64,000 nucleotides of DNA from a virus. Location: positions 1-64,000 of IMG/VR virus record IMGVR_UViG_3300032050_000111. One strand, given 5' to 3'. A program made the translations under genes and the position numbers. This document shows positions 20,170 to 28,543 of the stretch, piece after piece. Positions within the stretch are counted from its first letter, which is position 1, and the number at the start of each line of letters is the position of its first letter. A model generated the notes under the pieces. That model saw nothing but the letters and a program-made list of their open reading frames with translations. It was not told where the DNA came from and did not search any database.

Positions 20170-22620
20170 ATGGAAAAGAGCATCTACGCTGCGCCGGTCG
20201 GACTCGACGCCCTTGCTGCCGAAGACATGGACGCGCCGCTGGAGATCGAGATCGTTGACCCCGAAGAGGTCACTATCCGCGCTGACGGCATGGAGATCGT
20301 GATTGGTGCGGACGACGCGGAGAACATCCCGTTTGACGCTAACCTCGTGGACTACCTAGACCCGGGGTATATCCAGACGATGGTCAGCGAACTGTCCGCG
20401 GATATCGACAACGACAAACATTCGCGTAAAGACTGGGAGCAGACGTATATCGACGGCATCAAGCTGCTGGGGCTCAAGTACGAAGAACGTACCGAGCCTT
20501 GGACAGGCGCCTGCGGTATCACGCACCCGGTGATAACAGAAGCCGTTGTGCGCTTCCAGTCTGAGACCATCACGGAGACTTTTCCGGCGTCGGGCCCTGT
20601 CAAGGCCAAGATCATCGGCAAAGAGACGCCTGAGAAGAAAGACGCGTCTGTGCGTGTTGTCTCTGAGATGAACTACCAGCTGACCGAGAAGATGCCGGAG
20701 TTCCGCCCAGAGCACGAACGGCTGCTGTGGAACTTGCCGGGTACGGGCTGCGGCTTCAAGAAAGTCTACTACGACCCGTCGCTTAAACGGCAAACCTCTG
20801 TCTTTGTGCCGGCAGAAGACATCATTCTGCCCTACGGTGTAGCCGACGCGCGTACTTCGCATCGCGTTACGCACCAGATGCCGAAGACCAAGAACGACAT
20901 CGTCAAGCTGCAGTACAGCGGCTTTTACGCAGAGTGCGATCTGGGCGACCCGGACAAAGAGTACAGCGACATTCAGAAAGCCAAAGACGAAGAAACAGGC
21001 TTTCACGATTTGAACGACGACAGGTTCATGCTGTATGAAGCCTGCGTTGAACTGGATCTGCCGGGGTTTGAAGACAAAGACAAGGACGGTAACCCTACGG
21101 GCATCATGCTCCCGTATGTGGTGACGATTGTGCGAGGCTCGCACATCTGCCTGTCGATTCGCCGTAACTGGCGCGAAGACGACGAGCTTAAGCTACGCCG
21201 TCAGCATTTCGTGCAGTACAACTACATCCCCGGCTACGGCCCGTATGGCTTCGGGCTGTTCCACCTGATTGGCAATTTCGCCCGGGGGTCCACCTCTATC
21301 CTGCGCCAGCTGGTGGATGCCGGCACGCTGTCCAACCTGCCCGGGGGTATCAAGAGCCGAGGGCTGCGCATCAAGGGCGACGACTCCCCGATTGCCCCGG
21401 GCGAATGGCGCGACGCCGACGTAGGCTCGGGCCCCCTGCGCGACAGCATCCTGCCGCTGCCGTACAAAGAGCCCAGCGCCACGCTGTTCAACCTGCTCAA
21501 CGGCATCGTGGAGGAGGCACGACGCTTCGCCTCGACCGCCGACATGAAAGTGTCGGACATGTCCGCGCAGGCGCCTGTGGGCACCATGCTGGCCCTGCTG
21601 GAGCGCCAGCTGAAGGTCATGACCGCCGTGCAGGCGCGTGTGCACGACTCGCTCAAACAGGAACTGAGCCTGATTCGCGACATCATCCGCGACGACGCGA
21701 GCGAGGAGTACGACTACGAGACTGACCCCACCGACGACCGCCCCCGCGCTCGCAAGCGGGACTTCAGCATGGTGGAGGTCATCCCGGTCAGCGACCCCAA
21801 CGCGGCCACGCTGGCTCAGCGGGTCGTGCAGTACCAGTCGGCCATCCAGCTTGCGCAGATGGCTCCGCAGATCTACGACCTTCCGCAGCTGCACCGGGGC
21901 ATGCTGGAGGTGCTGGGGATCAAGAACGCCGAGAAGCTCGTGCCGTTGCCCGACGACATGAAGCCGACCGACCCGGTCACCGAGAACATGAACGTGCTCA
22001 AGGGCAAGCCCACGAAGGCTTTCCTGCAACAGGACCACGAAGCGCACCTCTCGGTGCACCTGTCAATGCTCAACGACCCCTTGCTGGCACAGACGCTCGG
22101 GCAGAACCCGCAGGCGCAGATCATCTCCGGCGCACTGCACGCCCACATCGCCGAGCACCTTGGGTACGCTTACCGCGTCAAAGTCGAGGAGCGTCTTGGG
22201 TACACGCTGCCAGACCCCGAGGAGAACTTCTCGCCCGAAGCGGAGAAAGCGCTGGCACCCATGCTCGCGCAGGCGGCACAACAGGTGCTGGCGAACAGTC
22301 AGTCCATCGCGGCGCAGCAACAAGCACAGCAGCAAGCCCAAGACCCGCTTATCCAGATCCAGATGCAAGAACTGCAGCTTAAGATGCAGGAGCTTCAGCT
22401 TAAAGCACAGAAGCTTGCTGCTGATGCTGCGGCCAAAGCAGACGAAATCGATCTTAAGCGTGAAGAGGTCTCCGGCCGACTGCAGCTTGAAGCTACCAAG
22501 CTGGGTGCCGACATTCGTGCCAAGCAAACGAAGTTGGCAGCAGATCAAGAGCGCGAAGGTGTCAGGATGGGTATTGACATTGCCAAGTCAAAGCAGCAAA
22601 CGCGAAAGGATAGGACGTGA
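20170..22620 (+). CDS. Portal protein
   Basis: An 816-residue protein next to the terminase. The block EPWTGACGITHPVITEAVVR, FQSETITETFPASGPVKAKI and the GCGFKKVYYDPSLKR stretch are typical of long podovirus portal proteins, which form the dodecameric DNA channel. The C-terminal 150 residues are glutamine/alanine-rich coiled coil (QMQELQLKMQELQLKAQKLA), as in the barrel extension of P22-like portals. It ends with TGA overlapping the next GTG start. Confidence 0.85.
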   Translation: MEKSIYAAPVGLDALAAEDMDAPLEIEIVDPEEVTIRADGMEIVIGADDAENIPFDANLVDYLDPGYIQTMVSELSADIDNDKHSRKDWEQTYIDGIKLLGLKYEERTEPWTGACGITHPVITEAVVRFQSETITETFPASGPVKAKIIGKETPEKKDASVRVVSEMNYQLTEKMPEFRPEHERLLWNLPGTGCGFKKVYYDPSLKRQTSVFVPAEDIILPYGVADARTSHRVTHQMPKTKNDIVKLQYSGFYAECDLGDPDKEYSDIQKAKDEETGFHDLNDDRFMLYEACVELDLPGFEDKDKDGNPTGIMLPYVVTIVRGSHICLSIRRNWREDDELKLRRQHFVQYNYIPGYGPYGFGLFHLIGNFARGSTSILRQLVDAGTLSNLPGGIKSRGLRIKGDDSPIAPGEWRDADVGSGPLRDSILPLPYKEPSATLFNLLNGIVEEARRFASTADMKVSDMSAQAPVGTMLALLERQLKVMTAVQARVHDSLKQELSLIRDIIRDDASEEYDYETDPTDDRPRARKRDFSMVEVIPVSDPNAATLAQRVVQYQSAIQLAQMAPQIYDLPQLHRGMLEVLGIKNAEKLVPLPDDMKPTDPVTENMNVLKGKPTKAFLQQDHEAHLSVHLSMLNDPLLAQTLGQNPQAQIISGALHAHIAEHLGYAYRVKVEERLGYTLPDPEENFSPEAEKALAPMLAQAAQQVLANSQSIAAQQQAQQQAQDPLIQIQMQELQLKMQELQLKAQKLAADAAAKADEIDLKREEVSGRLQLEATKLGADIRAKQTKLAADQEREGVRMGIDIAKSKQQTRKDRT

Positions 22621-22814
22621 TACAGTCCTTTGCAGAAGCTCTGCGCGCTCAGCTGCGCAAGGACATGAATAACTACGCGGACGACATGGCCAACGGGGCC
22701 TGTCGTTCATACGAAGACTACAAACACCTTTGCGGCGTTATTCAGGGACTGGCGTACGCAGAGGCTCACCTACTGTCCCTGCTAGAAAAGGTTCAACGCT
22801 CCGATGATGACTGA
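22617..22814 (+). CDS. Small conserved protein downstream of the portal
   Basis: A 65-residue helical protein (SFAEALRAQLRKDMNNYADD, GACRSYEDYKHLCGVIQGLA). The C..Y.DY....G...GL pattern occurs in small proteins found between portal and capsid genes in several podoviruses; no function is known. It starts with GTG overlapping the portal stop (GTGA), so translation is coupled. Confidence 0.65.
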   Translation: MIQSFAEALRAQLRKDMNNYADDMANGACRSYEDYKHLCGVIQGLAYAEAHLLSLLEKVQRSDDD

Positions 22815-23238
22815 ACAACTCACCCTGCCCGGCATGGAGATGCCGGAGCCTATCCAGCCGTTCGACGCCCCGCCTGAAGGCGCATCTGACGAGGCTAAAG
22901 GCAAGCAGCTGCCCAAGCCAACTGGCTGGAAAATCTTGTGCATGGTCCCTGACGTAGCAGATACGTTCGAGAACTCGCGCATCGTCAAGGCCGACAGCTT
23001 CATGAAGATGGAAGAGCACGCCACTACCGTGCTGTTCGTCGTTGAAGTCGGGCCTGAGGCGTACAAGGACACCACCAAGTTTCCGTCAGGTCCGTGGTGC
23101 AAAAAGGGTGATTTCATACTGGTCCGTACCTACTCAGGTACGCGTTTCAAGATCTACGGCAAAGAGTTCAGACTCTTGAACGACGACCAGATCGACGCAG
23201 TTGTTGAAGATCCGCGTGGCATCACACGCGCTGCTTGA
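22804..23238 (+). CDS. GroES-like co-chaperonin
   Basis: A 144-residue protein. KPTGWKILCMVPDVADTFEN, VVEVGPEAYKDTTKFPSGPW, CKKGDFILVRTYSGTRF and GKEFRLLNDDQIDAVV follow the GroES (Cpn10) fold in order: start strand, VxxVGP, GD.VL and the C-terminal strand. Phage homologues such as T4 gp31 replace host GroES so GroEL can fold the capsid protein. The position just before the capsid genes fits that role. The N-terminal 35 residues are an extra acidic, proline-rich tail. The mobile loop is atypical, so GroEL binding is inference. Confidence 0.7.
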   Translation: MMTEQLTLPGMEMPEPIQPFDAPPEGASDEAKGKQLPKPTGWKILCMVPDVADTFENSRIVKADSFMKMEEHATTVLFVVEVGPEAYKDTTKFPSGPWCKKGDFILVRTYSGTRFKIYGKEFRLLNDDQIDAVVEDPRGITRAA

Positions 23239-23248
23239 GGAGCTAACG

Positions 23249-24178
23249 GTGAGTACCGAGAACCAGAACGAAGTGGAAGTAACTTCGGCCAACGACGAGA
23301 TCGAAATCGAGGTGGTGGATGACACCCCTGAGGCAGATCGAGGCCGCAAGCCGCTCGATAAGCCCGTAGAAGAGCCTACGGACGACGAGCTATCAAGCTA
23401 CTCGGAAGGCGTGCAGAAGCGCATCAAAGAGCTTACACACGCCCGCCACGACGAGCGTCGTGCCAAGGAAGCGCTCGCACGAGAGAAGCAGGAGCTTGAG
23501 CGCATCGCCGCCGCGATGGTGGAGGAGAACAAGCGACTGCGTCTGCAGAACACGCTTGGCGCCAGCAAGCTCGCGACGACAGCAGTCAATGCCGCTGACG
23601 CCGACGTGGAAAAAGCCAAGCAGCGTCTCAAAGCCGCCCACGACGCGTTCGACACGGACGCCATTGTGGCAGCGCAGGAGGCGCTGGCCGACGCCAAACT
23701 GCGGCAGCAGCAGGCGCGGATACTCCAAAAGCGCCAGCCCGCTTTACAGCGCGAACAGCCTGTGGTACAACAGCAACAACCTGCTGAACCCAAGCCCCAG
23801 CTCGATGAGCGGACCTTGCGCTGGCAAGCACAGAACCAGTGGTTTGGTGACGCAGAACACGAGGACATGACTCTCTACGCACTCGGGCTGCACAAGCGGC
23901 TGGTGCGGGAAGGGCTCGACCCTCGCACTGAGCAGTACTTCGAGCAAGTTGATGCTCGCCTTCGTGAGACCTTCCCGAAATTCTTCGGCAAGTCTCGCAA
24001 CAACGCCGCTGACAAACCGGACAGTAGGCCGGCAAGCGTGGTCGCCCCCAGTGCCCGGAGTACGGGCAGCAAGAGAATTCAGTTGACGCCGACGCAGCTT
24101 GCGCTGGCAAGGAAGTACAACCTGACTCCGCAGCAATACGCAGCGGAAGTTCTCAAACTGGAGCGAGCCAATGGCTGA
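23249..24178 (+). CDS. Scaffold-like capsid assembly protein
   Basis: A 309-residue acidic protein with a long coiled coil: YSEGVQKRIKELTHARHDER, EALAREKQELERIAAAMVEE and a Gln-rich stretch (LRQQQARILQKRQPALQ). The position between portal and major capsid genes and the charged helical make-up match scaffolding proteins. The C-terminus (LTPTQLALARKYNLTPQQYA) is a small helix-turn-helix that could bind the coat protein. It starts with GTG at 23249 after GAGGAG; the ORF start at 23201 overlaps the previous gene. Confidence 0.65.
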   Translation: MSTENQNEVEVTSANDEIEIEVVDDTPEADRGRKPLDKPVEEPTDDELSSYSEGVQKRIKELTHARHDERRAKEALAREKQELERIAAAMVEENKRLRLQNTLGASKLATTAVNAADADVEKAKQRLKAAHDAFDTDAIVAAQEALADAKLRQQQARILQKRQPALQREQPVVQQQQPAEPKPQLDERTLRWQAQNQWFGDAEHEDMTLYALGLHKRLVREGLDPRTEQYFEQVDARLRETFPKFFGKSRNNAADKPDSRPASVVAPSARSTGSKRIQLTPTQLALARKYNLTPQQYAAEVLKLERANG

Positions 24179-24611
24179 TCAGCGCACCCCCCGGGATCTG
24201 GTGTCCCGCGAAAAGACCCAACGATTCGAGTACAAGCCCCCGTCGACGCTGCCTGATCCTGCCCCGCAGGCCGGCTGGGCGTTTCGGTGGGTAGCAACCC
24301 ACGTTCTTGGCACGGCGGACCCCCGCAACACTTCGCAGAAGTTCCGTGAAGGCTGGGTTCCGGTCAAAGCCGAGGATCATCCCGAGATTGCGGTCCCCGG
24401 TGCGGTCAACGCGAGCGGGAACATCGAAATCGGGGGACTGGTGTTGTGCAAGATTTCTGCCGAAATCGCCCGGGCCCGAGACGAGTACTATGCTCGTCAG
24501 ACGGCAGACCAGACGGAGTCGGTGGACCGAAACTTCATGCGCGAGAATGATGCACGGATGCCGCTGTTTGCGCAGCGTAAGACGGAAGTGTCGTTCGGAC
24601 GCGGTTCTTAA
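24171..24611 (+). CDS. Conserved structural-region protein
   Basis: A 146-residue protein: PQAGWAFRWVATHVLG, NTSQKFREGWVPVKAEDHPE and GNIEIGGLVLCKISAEIARA. Proteins with the RWV...REGW.PV and GLVL.K.S.E.A.AR pattern occur next to scaffold genes in related podoviruses. Its role is not known; it is probably a minor head or assembly protein. The ATG overlaps the end of the scaffold gene. Confidence 0.65.
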   Translation: MADQRTPRDLVSREKTQRFEYKPPSTLPDPAPQAGWAFRWVATHVLGTADPRNTSQKFREGWVPVKAEDHPEIAVPGAVNASGNIEIGGLVLCKISAEIARARDEYYARQTADQTESVDRNFMRENDARMPLFAQRKTEVSFGRGS

Positions 24612-24626
24612 ACACAGGAGTCAAAC

Positions 24627-25487
24627 ATGGCATATCCCCTTGTTGACGCTCCGTACGGTTTCAACCCCGTCAATCAGCTTTCGGGGTACCCGTACGCTGG
24701 CGCAATCCGCCAAGTGCCGATTGGCTACGGCTACGCTGCCAACATCTTCAACGGCGATCTCGTTGAACTTGCGGCTGGCGTTGTCACTGTCACCGGCATG
24801 ACCACCTCGACCACCACCACGGCGCGCGCCGGTCAGGTCGGTGTGTTCGTGGGCTGTTCCTACACCAACCCCTCGACGGGTCAGAAGCTCTTCGCGCAGT
24901 ACTGGCCTTCTGGCACGCTCGCGAATGATGCGATGGCCTTCGTGGTGGACGACCCGTACGCCGTCTTCAAGTCGGTTGCGATTGGTCAGCCTTCGGCTGG
25001 TCTGTCCAACACGGCGACGACGGTCGGCTACGTCAACCAGAACTTCGTCGGCACCAACGTCTACTGCGTCACGGGCGGCACGGGCAACACGCTCACCGGC
25101 AACTCGGTGATGGGCGTCTCGGGCGATCAGCCGACCAATGGCACGGGTAACGTGCGTCAAGCGGCGGCGCGTCCGTTCCGTATCGTCGGTGTGGTGCCTG
25201 AGACGGCGGTAACCCTCGTCGGTTCCGGTACGTCCTCGACCACCACGGTCACTCTGTCTTCGGCCATCGCCGGCCTGCAGGCGGGTATGCAGCTGATCGT
25301 TCCCAACGTGACCAATGCGCGTCCGGGCGACTACTGCACCGTGACCAACGTGAACGGCACGACGGTGACGATCTCCAAGTCGGTGACCATCGCTACCGCG
25401 ACCACGCTGACTTTCGTCGGCTACCCCGAAGTCCTCGTGAAGTGGAACTCCGGTTACCACTCCTACGAGTTCGCAACCGGCATCTGA
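24627..25487 (+). CDS. Head protein (putative decoration/minor capsid)
   Basis: A 286-residue beta-rich protein. The opening (DAPYGFNPVNQLSGYPYAGA, RQVPIGYGYAANIFNGD) and VGVFVGCSYTNPSTGQ, YWPSG, VVDDPYAVF form a family found directly before the major capsid gene in marine and freshwater podoviruses. The second half contains a Ser/Thr/Val-rich insert (TSSTTTVTLSSAIAGLQAGM), which looks Ig-like. A role in decorating or stabilising the capsid is inference. Confidence 0.7.
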   Translation: MAYPLVDAPYGFNPVNQLSGYPYAGAIRQVPIGYGYAANIFNGDLVELAAGVVTVTGMTTSTTTTARAGQVGVFVGCSYTNPSTGQKLFAQYWPSGTLANDAMAFVVDDPYAVFKSVAIGQPSAGLSNTATTVGYVNQNFVGTNVYCVTGGTGNTLTGNSVMGVSGDQPTNGTGNVRQAAARPFRIVGVVPETAVTLVGSGTSSTTTVTLSSAIAGLQAGMQLIVPNVTNARPGDYCTVTNVNGTTVTISKSVTIATATTLTFVGYPEVLVKWNSGYHSYEFATGI

Positions 25488-25499
25488 GGAGAATTCATC

Positions 25500-26411
25500 A
25501 TGGCAATTACCCGTGCCCAACTGCTGAAGGAACTCCTGCCGGGGCTTAACGCGCTGTTCGGTCTGGAGTACGCTCGCTACGGCGAGGAGCACAAGGAGAT
25601 CTACGAAACCGAGTCTTCGGAACGTAGCTTCGAGGAAGAGACCAAGCTGGCCGGTTTCGGTGCAGCGCCGGTCAAGGCCGAAGGCTCCGCGATCCAGTAC
25701 GACAACGCGCAGGAAGCGTGGACTGCTCGCTACAACCACGAGACCATCGCGCTCGGTTTCTCGATCACCGAGGAAGCTGTGGAGGACAACCTCTACGACA
25801 GCCTCAGTGCCCGGTACACCAAGGCGCTGGCCCGTGGTATGGCCTACACCAAGCAGGTCAAAGCGGCCAATCTGCTGAACCAAGGCTTCTCGTCTACCGT
25901 GGTCTACGGCGATGGTGTCAGCCTGTTCAGCACGGCCCACCCGCTCGTGTCCGGTGGCGTCAACAGCAATCGTCCTGCTACGGCGGCGGACCTGAACGAG
26001 ACTTCGCTCGAAGCGGCAGTCATTCAGATCGCGGCGTGGACGGACGAGAAGGGTCTGCTGATCGCTGCCAAGCCGAAGAAGCTGATCATCCCGCCGGCCC
26101 TGATGTTCGTCGCCACCCGACTGCTGGAAACCAACCTGCGCGTCGGCACCACGGACAACGACATCAACGCGCTGAAGAACAACGGGTCGATCCCCGGCGG
26201 CTACACGGTCAACCACTTCCTGACCGACAGCAATGCGTGGTTCCTCACCACGGACGTGCCTAACGGTATGAAGCACTTCGTCCGCACCAAGCTGTCTACC
26301 AGCATGGACGGCGATTTCGATACCGGCAATGTTCGCTACAAGGCCCGTGAGCGTTACAGCTTCGGCGTCAGCGATCCGCTGGGCATCTACGGCTCGCCCG
26401 GTTCGAGCTAA
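25500..26411 (+). CDS. Major capsid protein
   Basis: A 303-residue protein. It opens ITRAQLLKELLPGLNALFGL, has YARYGEEHKEIYETESSERS and FEEETKLAGFGAAPV, then a long alternating region with LFSTAHPLVSGG and a C-terminal FGVSDPLGIYGSPGSS. This resembles the Mu gpT-like branch of the HK97-fold coat proteins. Size, position after scaffold genes and the strong terminator behind it support a highly expressed coat protein. A good GAGGAG site precedes the start. Confidence 0.85.
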   Translation: MAITRAQLLKELLPGLNALFGLEYARYGEEHKEIYETESSERSFEEETKLAGFGAAPVKAEGSAIQYDNAQEAWTARYNHETIALGFSITEEAVEDNLYDSLSARYTKALARGMAYTKQVKAANLLNQGFSSTVVYGDGVSLFSTAHPLVSGGVNSNRPATAADLNETSLEAAVIQIAAWTDEKGLLIAAKPKKLIIPPALMFVATRLLETNLRVGTTDNDINALKNNGSIPGGYTVNHFLTDSNAWFLTTDVPNGMKHFVRTKLSTSMDGDFDTGNVRYKARERYSFGVSDPLGIYGSPGSS

Positions 26412-26431
26412 GCAACACGAAGTAGCAGCAC

Positions 26432-26460
26432 AAACGGCCCCCTTGTGGGGCCGTTTCTTT
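26432..26460 (+). terminator. Rho-independent terminator after the major capsid gene
   Basis: AAACGGCCCC (26432-26441) and GGGGCCGTTT (26447-26456) form a perfect 10-bp stem with a CTTGT loop, followed by CTTTTAT. It would lower expression of genes downstream of the capsid. Confidence 0.9.
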
Positions 26461-26554
26461 TATGCTAGCCTTGGTTTAACCGAGACCTATCACAGCCCGT
26501 CGACTGACTCGGCAGATTTTCCTCAAGACGGCGGGCGCAGACTGAGGACAAGCC

Positions 26555-27061
26555 ATGGGCTTCGCCACCATTTCCGGGCCGGTTCGTGCCGGCACCGTCC
26601 GCTACGCACCCGGTGAGAACACCGGCCTCGTCACCCTGTCGCGCACGGCGTACGTCAACGTCTCTGGTGTTGCGCTGACCGCCGCCCCGGTCGCACAGAC
26701 GCTTTTCACCCTCCCGGCCGGTTCCAAGATCCTGAACTTCATCCCTGAAGTGCTGACCACCATTTCGGGCGGTGGTGTGACGCAGGTCGGCGTGCAGATC
26801 GGCAAGTCGGGGTCTGCTGCTGAATTCGCGGCGTCGTTCAACACCGGCACTGCGGTGGCGCGTGTGACGCAGGCCACAGTCGACACGGCCATCTCGGGCA
26901 AAGTCGCGGCGCTCGACAACATCGGAACGGTCGATGTTCCGGTGCAGGCCACCTTCACTGCCACCACGGGTAACCCGACGGCAGGCCAGATCGCGATCAC
27001 GGTGGTCTATCAGCAGCGTCTTGACAACGGCGCACAAGTCCCCGCCCCGAGCAGCTACTGA
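26555..27061 (+). CDS. Hypothetical virion-region protein
   Basis: A 168-residue beta-rich protein with many Thr, Val and Ala (GPVRAGTVRYAPGENTGLVT, VAQTLFTLPAGSKILNFIP, VDVPVQATFTATTGNPTAGQ). It resembles small structural proteins after the coat gene. The LFTLPAGSKI..F.P segment is seen in similar phage proteins of unknown role. It is the first gene after the terminator. Confidence 0.6.
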   Translation: MGFATISGPVRAGTVRYAPGENTGLVTLSRTAYVNVSGVALTAAPVAQTLFTLPAGSKILNFIPEVLTTISGGGVTQVGVQIGKSGSAAEFAASFNTGTAVARVTQATVDTAISGKVAALDNIGTVDVPVQATFTATTGNPTAGQIAITVVYQQRLDNGAQVPAPSSY

Positions 27062-27090
27062 TCGTGCTTAGGCACGATTGAGGAGGCACA

Positions 27091-27420
27091 ATGCGTCCAG
27101 TAGTTTTCACGCTCAGCGGTGCAGCTAGTACGTCCAGCGTGTGTCCGCTGGACCACTACATGTCGCCGTTCAACATCGCGCTGGGTGTCACGGTCACGGG
27201 CACGGTGAACTACACCGTGCAGTACACCTTTGACGATGTGTTCGCTCCCGGCTACGATCCCGCAAGCGGTAACTGGGTTAATCACCCTAGCCTTACCTCG
27301 CAAGCTGGTAGTCTGGATTCCAACATCGCGTACCCTGTTCGAGGGGTGCGTTTGGTGATGAACTCTGGTACCGGCACAACGCGGCTGACCATCATTCAGG
27401 CCGGAGGTCCGGGGGTATGA
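27091..27420 (+). CDS. Hypothetical structural protein
   Basis: A 109-residue beta-rich protein: PVVFTLSGAASTSSVCPLDH, GTVNYTVQYTFDDVFAPGYD and AYPVRGVRLVMNSGTGTTRL, TIIQAGGPG. The YTVQYT.DD and PVRG.RL.....G...L.I.QAG pattern appears in short virion proteins of several phages. It overlaps the next gene by ATGA. Confidence 0.65.
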   Translation: MRPVVFTLSGAASTSSVCPLDHYMSPFNIALGVTVTGTVNYTVQYTFDDVFAPGYDPASGNWVNHPSLTSQAGSLDSNIAYPVRGVRLVMNSGTGTTRLTIIQAGGPGV

Positions 27421-27983
27421 TCGCCACGGGAATTAGCGGAGCAGCGCCCGACAACGACGTTGCCAAGACCTTCAAGATGTTGTCTTTGTTGGCGGACCCG
27501 ACGGCCTACGCTGACAAGATGGCTGCGCTGCAGCAGGCAACTGACGAGTACAACAAGGTCTTGGCACTCGTAGGGCCGGCAACTGAGATCCTTACCCTGC
27601 GCGAGCAGGTTGACGCGGATCGCGCCGCCGCTGCCAAGGAGTTGGCGGAAGCCAAGCAAGACGCTGCGAAGACCAAGCAAGAAGCTAAGGCCGCTGCCAA
27701 AGATGTCGTGGACACTGCAAAAGTGAAAGCTGCGCAGATGACCACCGCTGCGCAGAAGCTGGAAGCGGACGCAGCAGAGCAGGTCGCGGCAGTTGCCAAA
27801 CGAGAGCAGGCGCTCAATCAAGCGGCAGATGAGTTGGCCGCGCGGGTAGCGGCGTTTGATGTTCGTGCGGCTGAACTGGATCGCGCAGCGGCCACGCTGG
27901 CGGAGCAGAAGAAAGCTCTGGCGGCAGAACGTGATCGTCTTATTGCGCTGCACAAGCAGCACATTGCTGAGCTATCGCAATGA
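27417..27983 (+). CDS. Long coiled-coil protein
   Basis: A 188-residue protein. After a short start, about 140 residues are nearly all Ala, Lys, Glu, Gln and Asp (LAEAKQDAAKTKQEAKAAAK, LAARVAAFDVRAAELDRAAA), a continuous coiled coil. It could be an assembly factor or a minor structural fibre; sequence alone cannot say. It is tightly coupled to both neighbours by ATGA overlaps. Confidence 0.65.
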   Translation: MIATGISGAAPDNDVAKTFKMLSLLADPTAYADKMAALQQATDEYNKVLALVGPATEILTLREQVDADRAAAAKELAEAKQDAAKTKQEAKAAAKDVVDTAKVKAAQMTTAAQKLEADAAEQVAAVAKREQALNQAADELAARVAAFDVRAAELDRAAATLAEQKKALAAERDRLIALHKQHIAELSQ

Positions 27984-28534
27984 CGGGCATCGTAGACTTC
28001 CGCACAGCCCTCCTCGATGAGGACGGTAACCCGATCAATTCGGGTAATCCGTTGCCTACTACGGGGGGTGGGGGTGGTGGAGGTGGCGGGTCACTGTCAG
28101 ATACTGTCTTCGTCGACAGCACCGGGCAACTGTTCGTCTACCGTGATACGGGGTCGGGCACTCCCGGTGCTTTTGCTATCCCTGCGTGGACTTCTTACAC
28201 GCCCACGGGTGATGTAACGGTATCCCCTGTAAAGATCTCGGGGACTTCCACAGATGTTGTTGTGCCGGTGCATGACGAAGATGCGCACCTTCAGCTTTCC
28301 CGCATCATCAACGCGCTTTCTGCCCCGCAAGGGTACGACCGTGCATCGCAACGTCAGCGCGTAACAGCGGCTATTGAATCTGGCACTGTGACGACCGTAA
28401 CAACGGTGACGACGGTGACGACGGTGACGACGGTGACGGGCTTGACCAATATCGATGGACGTAACGGGGCCATGCTAATCAACCAGACAAATCTGGATGC
28501 GTGGGCTAACTGCGTAAGGGCGCGAATTTCTTAG
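27980..28534 (+). CDS. Hypothetical protein with polyglycine linker and VTT repeat
   Basis: A 184-residue protein. The N-terminus (VDFRTALLDEDGNPINSGNP) is followed by nine glycines, a beta-rich core (FVDSTGQLFVYRDTGSGTPG) and a Val-Thr-Thr microsatellite (28388-28437). The end (LDAWANCVRARIS) is helical. The D.G.PI..GNPLP opening is common in virion proteins with a flexible linker. It ends with TAG. Confidence 0.6.
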   Translation: MTGIVDFRTALLDEDGNPINSGNPLPTTGGGGGGGGGSLSDTVFVDSTGQLFVYRDTGSGTPGAFAIPAWTSYTPTGDVTVSPVKISGTSTDVVVPVHDEDAHLQLSRIINALSAPQGYDRASQRQRVTAAIESGTVTTVTTVTTVTTVTTVTGLTNIDGRNGAMLINQTNLDAWANCVRARIS

Positions 28535-28543
28535 GCGTACGCG

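Noticed and set aside
20356-22059. Antisense ORFs opposite the portal gene
   Set aside because: Low-complexity Arg/Leu/His-rich products with no motif; the portal frame explains the base composition at the third codon position.
23201-24178. ATG-like start at 23201 for the scaffold-like gene
   Set aside because: It overlaps the GroES-like gene by 38 bases without a ribosome site, while GTG at 23249 has GAGGAG in front.
24621-26276. Long antisense ORF of about 550 codons opposite the head genes
   Set aside because: It lies fully over two well-supported head genes in the other strand, is very rich in Arg, Val, Gly and His, and has no ribosome site. High GC makes such shadow frames common.
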